From Platynereis dumerilii (Eukaryota; Annelida; Polychaeta; Phyllodocida; Nereididae): a stretch of 64,000 nucleotides of DNA. Positions 12,101 through 23,976 of the stretch are shown here, in pieces (positions within the stretch are counted from its first letter, which is position 1; each line of letters begins with the position of its first letter). A model generated the notes under the pieces. That model saw nothing but the letters and a program-made list of their open reading frames with translations, was not told where the DNA came from and did no database searches. The position numbers and the translations under genes were made by a program. Where the stretch lies: positions 858,001 to 922,000 of the forward strand of contig JAPTHN010000102.1 in NCBI GenBank assembly GCA_026936325.1. The letters are read 5' to 3'.

Positions 12101-13451
12101 TGGTAGTGAGTAACAAACGTGAATAGGAAATAATGCCCTTTGTAATTTTGTCAATTTGCTTTTCAGACACGGCCAACATTTACTACTTCTATTGGATGGT
12201 GCAAGAAACGCCATAAAGGTAGACACTTTTTTTGGTTCTTTTCTTAACATAATAATGCCTGGATATGTTCGCAAAGTGACATACAAAAACAATGCCCTTT
12301 AGACCAATTCTATCCAGGGAAACTACTTATGTAAAGTAACGGAGAATTATTTGCACTTGATATAAAGGGGATTGTCTTTTTACAACTTACAAATTTAGAT
12401 TTCTCACAATCAAGAATCAATTATGCATAAGTAATGGTCAACTTATTGTGGTTATTTTCTTGAGACTTGAATAATATCTTTTGCAGATGAAACTGCCGAT
12501 GCAATTTGAATCTAAAGTCATCTGTGGGGAAAAGTGGCATGGAGAAGCTATTATTCCAGAGGAGTACTTTCCTCCTCAAGTGTCAAAGTTCAACGCATAC
12601 GCCATTCACGGGTCTGAGAGTCGCAGAATGTACGAAGCCCTTTACCCCACTCCACTCGGAGAATACACATATCCGGACTTGTAAGTGCAATTGAGATCAC
12701 TGAACTTGTCATTTAAATAATGTATGATGAACCCTGGCTGAGGAGTATCATCTGTTTCTCACTAAGAAACTTGTTTTCTTATTTGTTATAAACTACCAAT
12801 TTTCATGGAAATCTTTCTCACCTCAACTTGTCAACTTTCATGACACGAAACAATCACTTTTTTTGCTTCAAAACTGCCGCCTCGTTTACAAAGAAACAGT
12901 GAATTTCTTGCCAAAGTTTTACCATGAAAGGAATCTGACAAAAAGAGGCCCCTGATAGACTGTGACAGGTAGACGGAGAAGCCTTTCTTGCGAGAAACCT
13001 TTTAAGAATGCTCTCACAAGGAAACCATAATAATTTTTCACTAAAACAGTTTGCATCGAGATGGTATCTACTCCTTTAAAGCTGGCAATAAAGACATAAT
13101 GCGGAACCATTTCCGAAAATCAACAAGGTGTAATGAAAATCACATGTTGTTTGAGATAGCAAAATTATTGACATTCTTGTGATCTGCCAAAATTTTGTAC
13201 ACATTGCTCGAATGATCCTTTTGCAAAACACCCCAACTTTCCAGTCATCAGATGAAATTCACATGCTGAGCATTTTAATATTTCAAGTATTTAGATGCGA
13301 TCTTGCACTCTTAGTAATATTTCTTGTCATATCTCTTTGCAGCCACAGGTTAGAATACTTCCAGGACATAGATTTCAAGGTGGTTCTCCCTGGAAACCAG
13401 TCGCCACAGCTGTCGGACGTTTGGAAGGAGGCACTTGAGGAAACCAGCTAA
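9176..13451 (+). CDS. C4orf33-like: UPF0462 family protein, C4orf33 homologue with predicted signal peptide (complete)
   Basis: Six coding exons: 9176-9246, 10506-10699, 12005-12062, 12167-12218, 12487-12680, 13343-13451. All are GT-AG and in phase, giving 225 residues (human C4orf33 has 199). Family hallmarks are in order: [24 protein letters not shown] (from about residue 84), [41 protein letters not shown] and LEYFQDIDF near the end. The function of UPF0462 proteins is unknown; the fold has been likened to carbohydrate-binding domains, which I treat as unproven here. Exon 1 encodes [18 protein letters not shown], a textbook secretory leader absent from the human protein as I know it. Its two trailing bases complete the codon begun in exon 2, which supports the join. 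Introns carry a SINE and a TTAA-flanked element. Exon 1 is the least certain part, because it is short and lacks family homology. Confidence 0.93.
10181..10412 (+). repeat. tRNA-derived SINE family A copy
   Basis: The head (gggtcagctcagttggtaaa, then gggttcgattcagg) and the tail (ctgaatgtgcaaatacaggaggtaaagc, catccttc) match the family A structure. It lies in intron 1 of the C4orf33 homologue, sense orientation. More diverged than the 5386 copy, with no clear target duplication. Confidence 0.75.
10868..11777. mobile_element. Non-autonomous DNA transposon with TTAA target duplication (Kolobok-like)
   Basis: GGGGAGGTATGGGTGAGAA at the left end is repeated as a perfect inverted copy at the right end (ttctcacccatacctcccc). 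Each end abuts TTAA (10864-10867 and 11778-11781). TTAA duplication plus termini beginning GG point to Kolobok rather than piggyBac (whose termini usually begin CC). The 910-bp body has no transposase-like frame. A subterminal gttaccatggcaac motif occurs near both ends. It lies wholly within intron 2 of the C4orf33 homologue. Confidence 0.85.
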
Positions 13452-13705
13452 CTATCTCAATTTAAAGACATAAACAATTGAATATTTTGTTTTATTTTAT
13501 TATTTCATGACTGAAATTATTTTAGTTGTATTTTAAATACATGCAGTTACACGAGTTATGTCTTCATTTAAAAAAACTAAATCAATGCTAGACAGCAAAA
13601 TAACAAGGTTATTCCATAATCATACTCTGTAGAAGTGAATAATTTCATGTGTAAATGTTGTTACTGACATCACTTGAAAATGAAAATTTTGGATTATTTA
13701 AAAGC

Positions 13706-13711
13706 AATAAA
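13706..13711 (+). terminator. Poly(A) signal AATAAA of the C4orf33 homologue
   Basis: A canonical hexamer lies 255 bp beyond the TAA stop. The neighbouring gene converges from the other strand, with its stop at 14532. Confidence 0.55.
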
Positions 13712-14531
13712 TACAGATTAAATGAAGAAGTAAGCGAATTAAAGCAATTTATATAACAAAAAATAATTTAATACCCTGCTCAGCCCACTGGTAAAATGCC
13801 ACTTGTCGTGTAAATGAAATTAAAGGGAATTAATAAATAAAATGTGATATCATTTGTTACGTACAAAGACATACATTATTAGTTCACCAAATTTTGTAAA
13901 AAAATGTCACTTGGTATAAATGCAATTGAAAGAAATTTATAAAATTTCATGGTTATTGAAGGGAATTAATAAAATGTCATTCTTATCGATACATATAGTT
14001 TGTTTCAAATAAATCCATGAGCAGTCACACATTTTGTACTTTCAATTTCTAACTCGGAAAACCTGGATTCATAATTTTATACAAATTATGAATTTCACAC
14101 CAACAAAAAGCAACATCTGAAAAAAAATATAGGCCTATATAAAGAACATGGTGCCCAGCACATTTCTGAAGGATAGACCAACTAAAATAAAGTTACATAC
14201 TGAATGTAAAACAAACAATTTTCAAAATGAATTTCCACTTTGACGGATTTAGAATAGGCCTGTAGATTCTGCACAATGAAGACAATATTTGTTGACTTCT
14301 AGTATTCTACCATATAGGCTTTTTATCATGTTATTGATATTTACAGCACTAGTAAATTGCCCAACTCTATTAAGCTCAAAGCGAGAGTAGCATCGATTCA
14401 TGCGAGAGTTTTTCAAAGATACCACTAACTTTTGCCAGCCTCCATCATACAGTTTCTAACAAAGAGCACCCAAAATGCAAATGAGTCAGCAAGAAATGTT
14501 ATTACAATTATAATAGCCATCTTATTCCTAA
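13712..14531. other. Convergent intergenic region (3' ends of two genes)
   Basis: AT-rich DNA between the 3' end of the C4orf33 homologue and the stop of the CKAP2L-like gene on the opposite strand. It presumably contains the 3' UTR of the latter. Imperfect short repeats of 'aaattaataaaatgtcat' type occur around 13820-13985. No gene seen. Confidence 0.5.
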
Positions 14532-17500
14532 TTACTGTTCATCCATTGCTTCCTCAAACTCTTGCTCTAAAGCTCTGTTTGGCTTGAAGAGAGCTGATGC
14601 TTGGCTTTCTTTGGGGAGGTTTTCAATTTCGTCAACAATTTCGTCGTGGTCTTGCAGAATGCTCGGCAGGTTGCTGTGGCTCAGGCGAGTTGACCGACGG
14701 ACTGGAGTGATCACTGCTTTTGGGGTGCTCTTTCTTCTTCGGCCCGTGCTGTCCAGTCTGTTTACAAGTAAAATAGATGCAATATTAAGACCAAAAATCC
14801 ATTTGACGAAAGTTCAATAGTCTGTTGAAATTCTGTAAACGACTTGTGCAACTAATGAGGGTCGATTTGAGTAACTTTGGACTTTTAACAAAATTATCAC
14901 AAAGCTCGAGGAACATGACAGTCAAGTTAGTGATATTTTTCTGTAAAAGTTCTAATAGTCGTCAGGAACATTTATTAAAAAAAAATACAGCAGCAGCAAC
15001 CATTATGGCAGTGCTTTTCCGAGGACAGAAATTCCATTAGCCAAAACAGCCAATTTTAAGTGAAAATGCATGCATTTGTGGCAAATTAGCAGCCAAAATA
15101 AGCTATTTTCATTAGCTACATGGAAATGCAATTAGTCAATGTTAATGTGGCTAATGGCTAGGAAAAGCACTGCCGGCACTCAATCCTGTGATGCCAACTA
15201 CCAGTAACCATAGTAGTAACAATTGTTTTCCTAACTACAAAACAGGCTGTAATACTACTAAATAATCAGGGAAAAATACAAACCTCTTCATAAGTGGTGT
15301 AGATTTGGAAACACAGTATTTGATGGAAGATGACTCAAATATGTTGCCCTCATCCATTCCTTGTTCATTGTGGCCCTTCCATGGTGTGACAGATGCTTCC
15401 TTCTTGGCTCGCTTTCTTTCTTCCATTCTTGTCACAAATCCTTTCAAGGAATCTACAATGTCCCTCGGAGGCTGAAGACAATATATCATCTAATTAGTCA
15501 AAAAGTCAATGATACAAAATAACTGCCCAATTGTTAAGTACAATTGAGGCCTGCCAGCAAATGCAATATCTTTATCAAGGTCACTTATTGTGTGCGGCTT
15601 CAAATAGCTTATAAATACGAGAACTTGTGTAAGGGAATTAATACATTTCCTTCCTTGGGTCACAGGCACCTTTAAAAGAGCATGTCTCATAACTTAGTAA
15701 TGGAAAAAGCAGTGTGAGAAATGGATTACAGAAGGCTCTGGTCCGATGGGACTTCAGTGTCTACTGATTGGCTAGTCCGAATGATAGGACAGTAGTCTAG
15801 AAAAGGCCCGATACATATATAATATATGATGTCAACATGGTCAATAGGCCTGATTTGAACAGTTTTGGATAGAACAATCATATGTGACTGAGCATAAATT
15901 TGGGAAATATTATGATTGATGACACTAACTTGCTGGTAAGTCCTATCTAACAAAAAATTACTGAAACATTCTATCATAAATGCAACCTACTATAGTGCAG
16001 TTCGGTCCAGACTCATCCAATTTTGATGATTCAATGATACCAAACATAAGGGGGTACAAGTTGACGTCGGCTGGGACTTGGCTTGTCCAATCGGACTGGC
16101 CTGTGCTTACAAGCACTAGTCCGACAACGGACGTCCAGTATTTCGCACACTGGGAAAAGGTCTAGACAATCTTGAAGACCCACTAGTCACACTGTCCAGT
16201 AGTTTTCTACAGACATTAATTTGATCACCTTGAAATGAAATGTTTTTGAGAAAATAGCAGATTGATTTTCACAAGTAATTTACTCAAGTTTATTTGGACC
16301 AAAGAAATCTGGCAGGCTGACAACTGCATGGGCCTTTTCATTGACATTTTAATTGGAGGAATGTCATCAAACGTTAATAATACTACTTTGGTACTAACTC
16401 CTTTAAGATTTCCAACTCGACTTTGGCCTATAAATTGACATCGGCATATTGATGGCATATATGGTTACTAGGGTGGCCCAAAAAACAAAATTTTTGATTT
16501 TCTATTCGCACACCCCCTCATTTTAGGAGAAATTGTGAAAAAAGCACCCCGTAAAAATTTCAAGAAAATTGGTCAAGTCTTAGTGGTCTCTCAAGGCCCC
16601 TCCATTCTTAGCAAAAAGGAAAATTTCAACCATTTTCGCCAATACGCGGTTCCTCATTACTTAGTCAATTTGTACAGTACTGCATTTTCAATGCCATGGA
16701 TGGATAGGGCTCAAAAAGAGCTTCAATTTGCATACCAACATTATTGGTCTTAGATAATATCTCAACTCCCATGGTCTCTTCAGTTTACACTTTTCGTGAA
16801 TGAAATTGTTGCTGAACGACCGATCCTGATAAAAGCCAGGCTTTTATTTTTTTTCACTGTAAATTGCTGTGATTCTTATTTTCTCAGTTCCAGAATGACC
16901 AAATATTTACAAAAATTTATTTTTGACCATGGGAATGCCCGGTTTATGAGTGATGAAATTTTATGTTGAAGTTTGTCGCAAACTCATAAAATAGCAGCGG
17001 GGAATTGCAGTATTTCAAATTCATATCTTCATCCAAATTTATTGCAGGGCAACATGATGGGTACCACTTGAAAGACAATATTCTTATGTTTCACATGATA
17101 TAAATTATGTTGTCCTATATTTAACTCTTATGAAGTTAAACTATGAAATGCAACAGCCCCTCTCCGATGTTTTCAGCACTTTTGACAAAATCTAACATTA
17201 AAACTTTATAGCTCATGAAGCGGGTTTCTTCATGGTAAAAAAAAAAGTTTTGTTTTATCGGGTCATCCTGCCTTTTGGAGAATAAGAACATGTTAATTGA
17301 CAGTGAAATTTAATGGAAATCTTTTCTCGAACAGGTTTAGTCATTCAGTAAACACTTTCGCACATTAGCACTGTCATTTGAAGAGTCCATGGGAGTCAAG
17401 ATATCATCCTAGACCATTAATGTTGGTACGCAAATTGAAGCTAATTTTGATACCTTTCCAACCATGGCAATTAGAATGTTGTTCATCAAAAATTCACAAA

Positions 17501-20500
17501 GTTGTGGCTAACCGCGTATTGGCGAAAATGGTTGAAATGTTTCTTTTTCGTGAGAATTGAGGGGCCTTGAGAGACCACTTAGACTTGACTGATTTTCATG
17601 AAATTTTAACAAGGTGCTTTTTTCACCATTCCTCCTAAAATGAGGGGGTGTGCGATGTGAATTTCAGAAAAAAAAAAGTTCCTGTACATTTTTAGGCCAC
17701 CCTAATGGTTACCCTTTTAAAATATATTTGAAAAAAAAATATATATATATAGTGTGCATCATTACCTGTGCCCCATGAACCACAGCACTCTCGTACATGT
17801 CAACAGCCACCTCCTCCTGGTCCTCCTCCTCGGCGACCCTTGCTCGGCAGATCCAGTACGCTGATGACTGCTTGCTGCTTGGCATGTGCTCTTCGATCTT
17901 GTCCAAGTATCCTAGCATTGTGTCTCCCGGGCAGCCCTGAAAATCAGAATATTGCAACTATGAAGTTTGTGATACAATCACCCTCTCTTATTATATGTGT
18001 TCTTTTTTACTGTAGGTGGTTTTTTTTTGCTCATAAATCTTGACATACACAATGCAGTGTCAGTTTTATGGCGCTGGGCCACTCCACCCCACATTTACGG
18101 AAGATTCTTTTTTCCACTAACTGTACCTTAATACACATGCAAAATGACATTTCAAAATATTAGATTTACAGCCAAATAGTGGTGAAGTCGCCACAGATGA
18201 CTGAGGCTATGTCATCCCGATTTGTTGAGCGCAACATGAAAGTAATTTGGGGGACAGCGTGAGACTTACCATTTCAACCAATTCTGTGCACTCAGCTAAG
18301 ACCTCTTCCAGTTGCACATTCAACACAGGGGGAGCTGCATCTTCACCCTCCAACAGTGCTTGCTGAAAGTCAATGATAAATCTATATTTATAACTAAGAC
18401 AATAATTAGGCCTATCAGATTATCAGATTTCTCTTATCAATGATTCTGTCCATTCAAGGGGAACAGATACCAGAATATTGATGATTGAGGGCTTCCTTTG
18501 GTAGATATTGTTTGCAGAGGGAACGTTAGCATCTGGATGAAATGGGAGAAATTGGAGCAATCAGCCTCCAATCCTTGTAATTGTTACAGCCTATTTCGAC
18601 AAATAAACATAGGGCTGATTTCCAAAGAATATTGAGCCGAAGTCATACTCTAGTTTACCTGGTATGTCAGATTAATTTACCTGGTATGTCAATTCATCAG
18701 ATGTCAAACCAGCGTCAACCTTTTTGCCGAGCTTAGGGTCACTCTTGCAGTTGAGGTGCTCATCGAAACATCTCAGATGTCGGAACCGAGTTGGAGTTCT
18801 GCCTTTGGAGATGAGCCAGGATTCTAACTTCTCTCTGAAATTGCAATAAGAATTGAACAATTTTCATGAAAACACAAAACATCAATGGATTTGCCCTTTG
18901 GTGTAATTTGATTTTGAAGTGTGAAGTGTGTTGAATGGAGATAACTAACTGTTTCACAGATAGCAACGTTGGTGGTCTAATGGTTAGAGCACTTGCTTCT
19001 CAAACGATATATGATGTATTGATACTTTGACAAGTTGCTTTAAAGCTTATTTAACGACTCGTTTGTTTCTTCTATTAAAGTGGCATAAATTTAGTTAAAA
19101 TATGTTTTTCAATAGCGCTCCAATGGTAAGGACATTCATAAGCCAACATACCTCATAGACTGCTCTTTCTTAGGTGTCCAACTTGGGGTCCCATGTCCCT
19201 GACCACGACGCAATGTCACACTGGAAGGTGTACTGAACTGCACTCGTCTGTCTAAGCCTGGGGTCTTCGGAAGTTGTTCTGATTTCAAGATGGACTTGCG
19301 TGATTTGCGAATTACTTTTGACTGAGGTGTGGCTTGCTGAGGAGTTGATCGTGGAGTTGATCGTCTTCTTCCTGGGCCAGTATCCGCTTTCAGTTGCTCT
19401 ACTGGAGTATTGGTTTCTTTAGGCGAAAAGGTTCTTCGTCTTTCTTTTGATTCTGTGGTGGTAGTTGTCACAGGAGTTGCAGATTGTTCTTGAGTATTTA
19501 CAGGGTTAGCATCAGTTTTGTGACTTTCTTCAGCAGTTGGCGGTCCAGGTGTGTCTAATACTTCTTTAACAACCTCTGGTTTAGCAGTTTGCTGAGGATT
19601 TTGGACCTTATTTTGACGATGCAGACTTGATAAAGAAGTACGTTTTCCTTTCTCTGCTGGTTTTGCAGATTTCAGCTCTACTGCGGCCCTCAACCCCTGG
19701 CCGTAACTTTTACGTCTTTGTAACATTGCAGCTGCTGAACTGGATTGCCCTACGCAGCTGTTACTTCTGCGGATGTTGCTCGCACTTGTTGTCAATTTCT
19801 TGTTCTCTTCTTTTTTGCGTTGAATCAATGACTTGCAGGGGCCCGTAGGTTTGTTCAGCACGCTCTGGCTTCTCTTTAGACCTTGTACTGCTGGTTTCTT
19901 ACCGGATAATCTCAATGATTCCGCATAACTCTTTCTTCTGTCGAAACCAGAACCGAGAGTAAGTCTGCGTTCATCTCCTAACGTGCTTCGTCTGTCGTCC
20001 AAAAGGCCTGCTGCTTTGATGCTTTCAAACTTAGTCTTTGAGTGGACAAGATTTTCAACCACAAATGCAGGTCTTCCATCCTTGTGAGCTGGAGTTCTTG
20101 GGTTTTGGTTAGAGGGACCTTTGTGTGGTGTTCGCACTGCCTGTAATCTGTTGGAAATAAAAAATTAGTTAGTTCATGCTTTGCTTTTTAATTATAAAAA
20201 TGTAGGTCCTCAAGTGTTTCTTGAACTCTCCTTCCTTCGATGATTAAAATATTTACCTGGCTTGTAATGCTTGCTGCCTTTCTTCTTCCTTCTTCTTCTT
20301 CCATTCTTCAAGTTGCTGTTTTCTGAAAGAAGAAGAAATTTCAAATACAATTTACAAGTGTTACCAGAAGATCTATAACGAACATTTGTTCAGATTCCTG
20401 GCATTAATTTTGACATGGACATCGTAGAGTCATTATTGCGATTTATGTATCTGCTATTCTATAAGCAGTTCCGTTTGGATGCTAATAATTTATTGAATCA

Positions 20501-21515
20501 AAATTAGATTAACATAATTCTGCCACAAATCTCACCTGGCAACACCGCTAACGGAGCTGACTCTGTGCAGGGGTTTTGTGGTTTTAGCAACTGTTGGCTC
20601 ATTTCTGACACTCTTCGGACTTCCGGAGAAAACTTTGCTCTTCACATTCAGTACTGCCTTATTGGTTGGCTTAACGGTTAGACTGTGACTTCTCTTGATT
20701 GCTGTTACTTTCGAGATGTTCTCTTTTAATCGAGGACTACGGCGTGCACTTGAGAAAGTGCTCTGACGCTTGACGACCCCTCCTGATTTGACTTTCAGGA
20801 TTTCTGTTGCCGATTTCTTAGGTTGATTCTGCTCAGTGAGGACTTGTTTTAGCTCCCTTGACTTCTTCCATTCTTCATACTGTTTCAGGTATTGTTCTGC
20901 GAAAAAGATGGTTAATGTTTAGTTTTACAAGGAATATATAATTTTCATTAATTAATACCACAAGAAGAAAGTGAATATGGATGTGATAGGGAATTTAGAA
21001 TCCTGATAAAATTATGGACAATTAAAAATTTTAAATACACGAATTCATTACATAGCTCTGGAGTGTACTGGACTATTTTACTAACTTTTCTTGCTACAAT
21101 TGTATGAGCCATGACATGTGTGTATTCCAGTTTTAGCAATATTGCATGCCTTGATACTGATGATTTATTATTGACAAACAATTCAAGTTGGTGCCATTCT
21201 TACAAACATTGTGCAGTCCGAAAGTAATGGATTAAGTAGAATAATCAACTGGGTCATGTTTTTCTGTTTAACTGATGTCAACAGTCAAGACTCAAGTTTT
21301 GAAAATGAATTTGAAGTAAACATTGCCAACTGTGCGACTAAACAGTTGCATTCCAGCAGAATCAGGCCATTCCAAGCCAAATTAAACTCTTTAAAAGAAG
21401 CTGCTGAGTTGTTACTTTCGTCTGCAAACACTTGGCTGATTTCTGAAACTGTTATACCTTGTTTGGCGTGTTTTTCTGTCCCACTGAGCAGTTTCTTCCC
21501 TCCTGTCGCGGCCAT
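14532..21515 (-). CDS. CKAP2L-like: CKAP2/CKAP2L-like mitotic spindle protein (complete)
   Basis: Nine coding exons in transcription order: 21515-21458, 20896-20536, 20322-20257, 20147-19152, 18834-18681, 18362-18270, 17936-17766, 15471-15284, 14757-14532. All junctions are GT-AG and phase-consistent, giving 770 residues (human CKAP2L 745, CKAP2 683). The N-terminal half is basic, low-complexity and rich in Ser/Arg/Lys, with repeated short WKK/EERQQ segments. A KEN motif at residues 77-79 fits the APC/C degron known in CKAP2L. The C-terminal CKAP2_C-type domain starts near residue 495 (EKLESWLISKGRTPTRF) and includes SAYWICRARVA, a TPVRRSTRL motif and LPSILQDHDE. CKAP2-family proteins bind spindle microtubules and promote their assembly in mitosis. 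CKAP2 and CKAP2L are vertebrate paralogues, so this is probably pro-orthologous to both. The intron between 15472 and 17765 carries a hAT fold-back element. Confidence 0.92.
15007..15174. mobile_element. Short MITE with 14-bp terminal inverted repeats
   Basis: GGCAGTGCTTTTCC at the left end mirrors GGAAAAGCACTGCC at the right end, enclosing about 140 bp of AT-rich DNA. Inside, ccattagcc and its complement recur, so the whole unit can fold back. It sits in the intron between the last two exons of the CKAP2L-like gene. No clear target duplication, so the superfamily is not assigned. Confidence 0.6.
16469..17704. mobile_element. hAT-type fold-back element, copy 1 (1236 bp)
   Basis: The ends are TAGGGTGGCC and its inverse, flanked by an exact 8-bp duplication ATGGTTAC (16461-16468 and 17705-17712). 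Inverted arms of about 335 bp (roughly 16469-16805 and 17370-17704) surround a ~560-bp core. An 8-bp duplication, termini fitting YARNG and a duplication fitting nTnnnnAn all agree with the Ac-like hAT group. It has no transposase; one arm's open frame in the sister copy is fortuitous. It lies in a CKAP2L-like intron, 61 bp from the nearest exon. Confidence 0.9.
18960..19005 (+). repeat. Fragment resembling a SINE tRNA-like head
   Basis: The stretch 'ggtggtctaatggttagagc' followed by acttgcttctc resembles the A-box half of a tRNA-derived SINE, but no B box follows. It is intronic in the CKAP2L-like gene. Could also be a tRNA relic. Confidence 0.35.
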
Positions 21516-21600
21516 TTTGAGTTTCGTGTACGAATTTGCAGGTGGAAGCTGATTGGCTACTGAAATTTGTAACGAGCATTTTGGTTGGCTGACTTTCCTG
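21516..21600 (-). promoter_or_regulatory. Putative proximal promoter/5' UTR of the CKAP2L-like gene
   Basis: Immediately upstream of the ATG the minus strand carries a CCAAT box (plus-strand attgg at 21552-21556, in the context agtagCCAATcagc) and a second CCAAC. CCAAT boxes bound by NF-Y are common in promoters of G2/M genes, which fits a mitotic spindle protein. I saw no TATA box. The transcription start is not known. Confidence 0.4.
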
Positions 21601-23976
21601 ACTCCTCAGCCCTCTTGTGAGCAAAGAAGGAACTCCACATTGCCGCCAAAACATTCTGCAGTGTCCAGCAGGGACCACCATGAGAAGCACCACTAATCAT
21701 TGTCCGATAAAAGGACAAAAGGTGGCTTGCTGCAGGCAATATTTCTCTGGCTTGCAACTTATCTTAAAAGAAGCTGTGGCTTAATTTTTTTTCCAATTTT
21801 CTACTTTTCAACACCGGTACACAAAATGTTTTTCTGTGACCGGTACCTGAATTAGGCCTACTGATACCTATAATGAATTTCCTGAAGGCTTGTGAACTAC
21901 AATACATGATTATTTTTTGCTAATAGGCCAGTTCACTCTGATGGAGGACTACCTCTAGCGCAGGTGAGGAACCTGACAAACTAGCACTATAATTAATAAA
22001 TGCTCAGCTCATTATGTCAATGAACAATTCATTGGCAGAAAAATTTAGCTTTTCTAACATGCCATATTTTAACCCAAAATAAATATTTTTTAAACCGATT
22101 CAACATCACATGCTGCCACCAGTAATTAAGGTACAGATTTTGACAAACCACCAACTATTCAAGACGAGATCCGAAAGAGCCAAAAAAAAATTGTTTAATC
22201 ACCCTAAAAATAGACTCCCTTATTATTAATAAATTTAAATTGGGAAATTGATCATTGATCAGACTTTCAGTTTCACGAAGGAGAAAATTTATGTCCTCTT
22301 CAGCTTTTAATAATGTAGGCATCTAGGCCTATATAGTAAGAACTCGTGACTTTTTTTGCGCTCCCAGCAATTTAATTTTAAAATTCCTTAAAATAAATAT
22401 TTTCAAAAATAAAACAAAAGAAAGCAAGTTAACTTTTCAGCAATTTTTTTTTCCATTTATTTCTGCTGACAAGTAGCAAACAAATTCTTTGGGCACAGAT
22501 AAGGATAACGTAGACAAATTATACAAAAGCTGGCACAAAATAATACTCTTTAATATGTTGCTTTCAAATATAAAAGAAGTTTGATCATCACAATATTGCA
22601 AGCAATTAATATATATAACAAAATAACAATTTGTAACACCGTTTGAGAGGAAGTCCCATAAATAAATTGTATACTGCACCATATAGAAAGCAACAAATCA
22701 AGCGTCCCAAGAAGTAAAATTGACAAAATATCATTTAAATATGCACCACTGCTTCAATTACGAGTTCTGAATCACCTCGAGGTCTCTTTGGATATCTTTC
22801 TTTTTCTTTACCTCATCTTTCATTGATAAAATGTTAATTTACACAGATTAACTGCTATATCTTAAAGACAACAATTAGTAAATAAACTGCACACCTGAAT
22901 TAGCCTAAATTAGATTACAGCTGAACTTCAGATAATGCAGTGTTCTCCAAGACTCCAATAATCATAAAGTGAAGACTAGTTGAATAGGTTTGTTCCCACA
23001 TGCATACTTACATCATAACAAGCAATATATACTGTTAGTGATACTTAAAACAAGGATGAACGCTATAAATAGACTACGTGTAAAGTCATTAATACGACTC
23101 ATTGATGATGTGCCGAAGAGCGTGTAACAGTTAACTCTTGGCATAATTGGTTTCCTTCATTAGGCCTACTATTAGTAAGTATGAAACAATTGACTCCTAA
23201 AAATATTCCTAGTAACCGCTCTTATCAAATTAACAGTGTTCAATACAAGCGAGATTTCAAACGAAGCCTGTTCCAGTGATTTACACAAAGCAGATGTAAA
23301 ATGTTCCGTTATACAATATTTATGTTTATAGAGTTTTAAAAGATGTAAACCCTCTCAAAGTTGAAGCCTACATTTCTAACCAAGAACAATATCATAAAAA
23401 TATCACCGTTATAACTGTAAACTGATGCTGTAGACTGATGAAAAGCCCGTAAACCAAGCACAACTTGAAACAGCCAACAAATTGCATAATAAGGGCGTCA
23501 AAAAACATGTGAAAGATCAAGCGGGGTGAGGCATAAGCAGTGATAAGGCAGGGTAAGTTTGACAATAAGGAAAATGCAACAGCGTCTATGAAATTATAAA
23601 GGTAAATCATAAAGATAAATGGATGAACAATATCATTTGATAATATAGCATTAATCTAAGGGGGAACCTCATCACATACCATGCATTCAAGTGGGATATA
23701 ACGATACAACTGCAAGATGATTGTCCTATCAACAAAATGCAAATCGGCTGGAAGTACATAAGGCAAATTTAAAGCAGAGGCATACATTTATGATCTAAAT
23801 TTTACATAAACAATAAAATGGAATTACATACATAATATATATATATAATTTAGATATTGGTACATTTACAGCTAGTGTGGAGTCCTGCTATCCCGTTATG
23901 TAGCATTAGGACATAGTGTGTAGAGAGACAGCCCGTGTCCCACTGCTTGGCAACCCTTCTTAGACCCTCGCCCTCC
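21601..23976. other. Region between the CKAP2L-like 5' end and the MAP1 stop codon
   Basis: It contains upstream DNA of the CKAP2L-like gene and, on the same (minus) strand, the presumed 3' UTR of MAP1. A possible MAP1 poly(A) hexamer (AATAAA on the minus strand) lies at 22456-22461, about 1.5 kb beyond the stop; a long 3' UTR would be typical of MAP1 genes. The rest is AT-rich without recognised genes or repeats. Confidence 0.4.
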
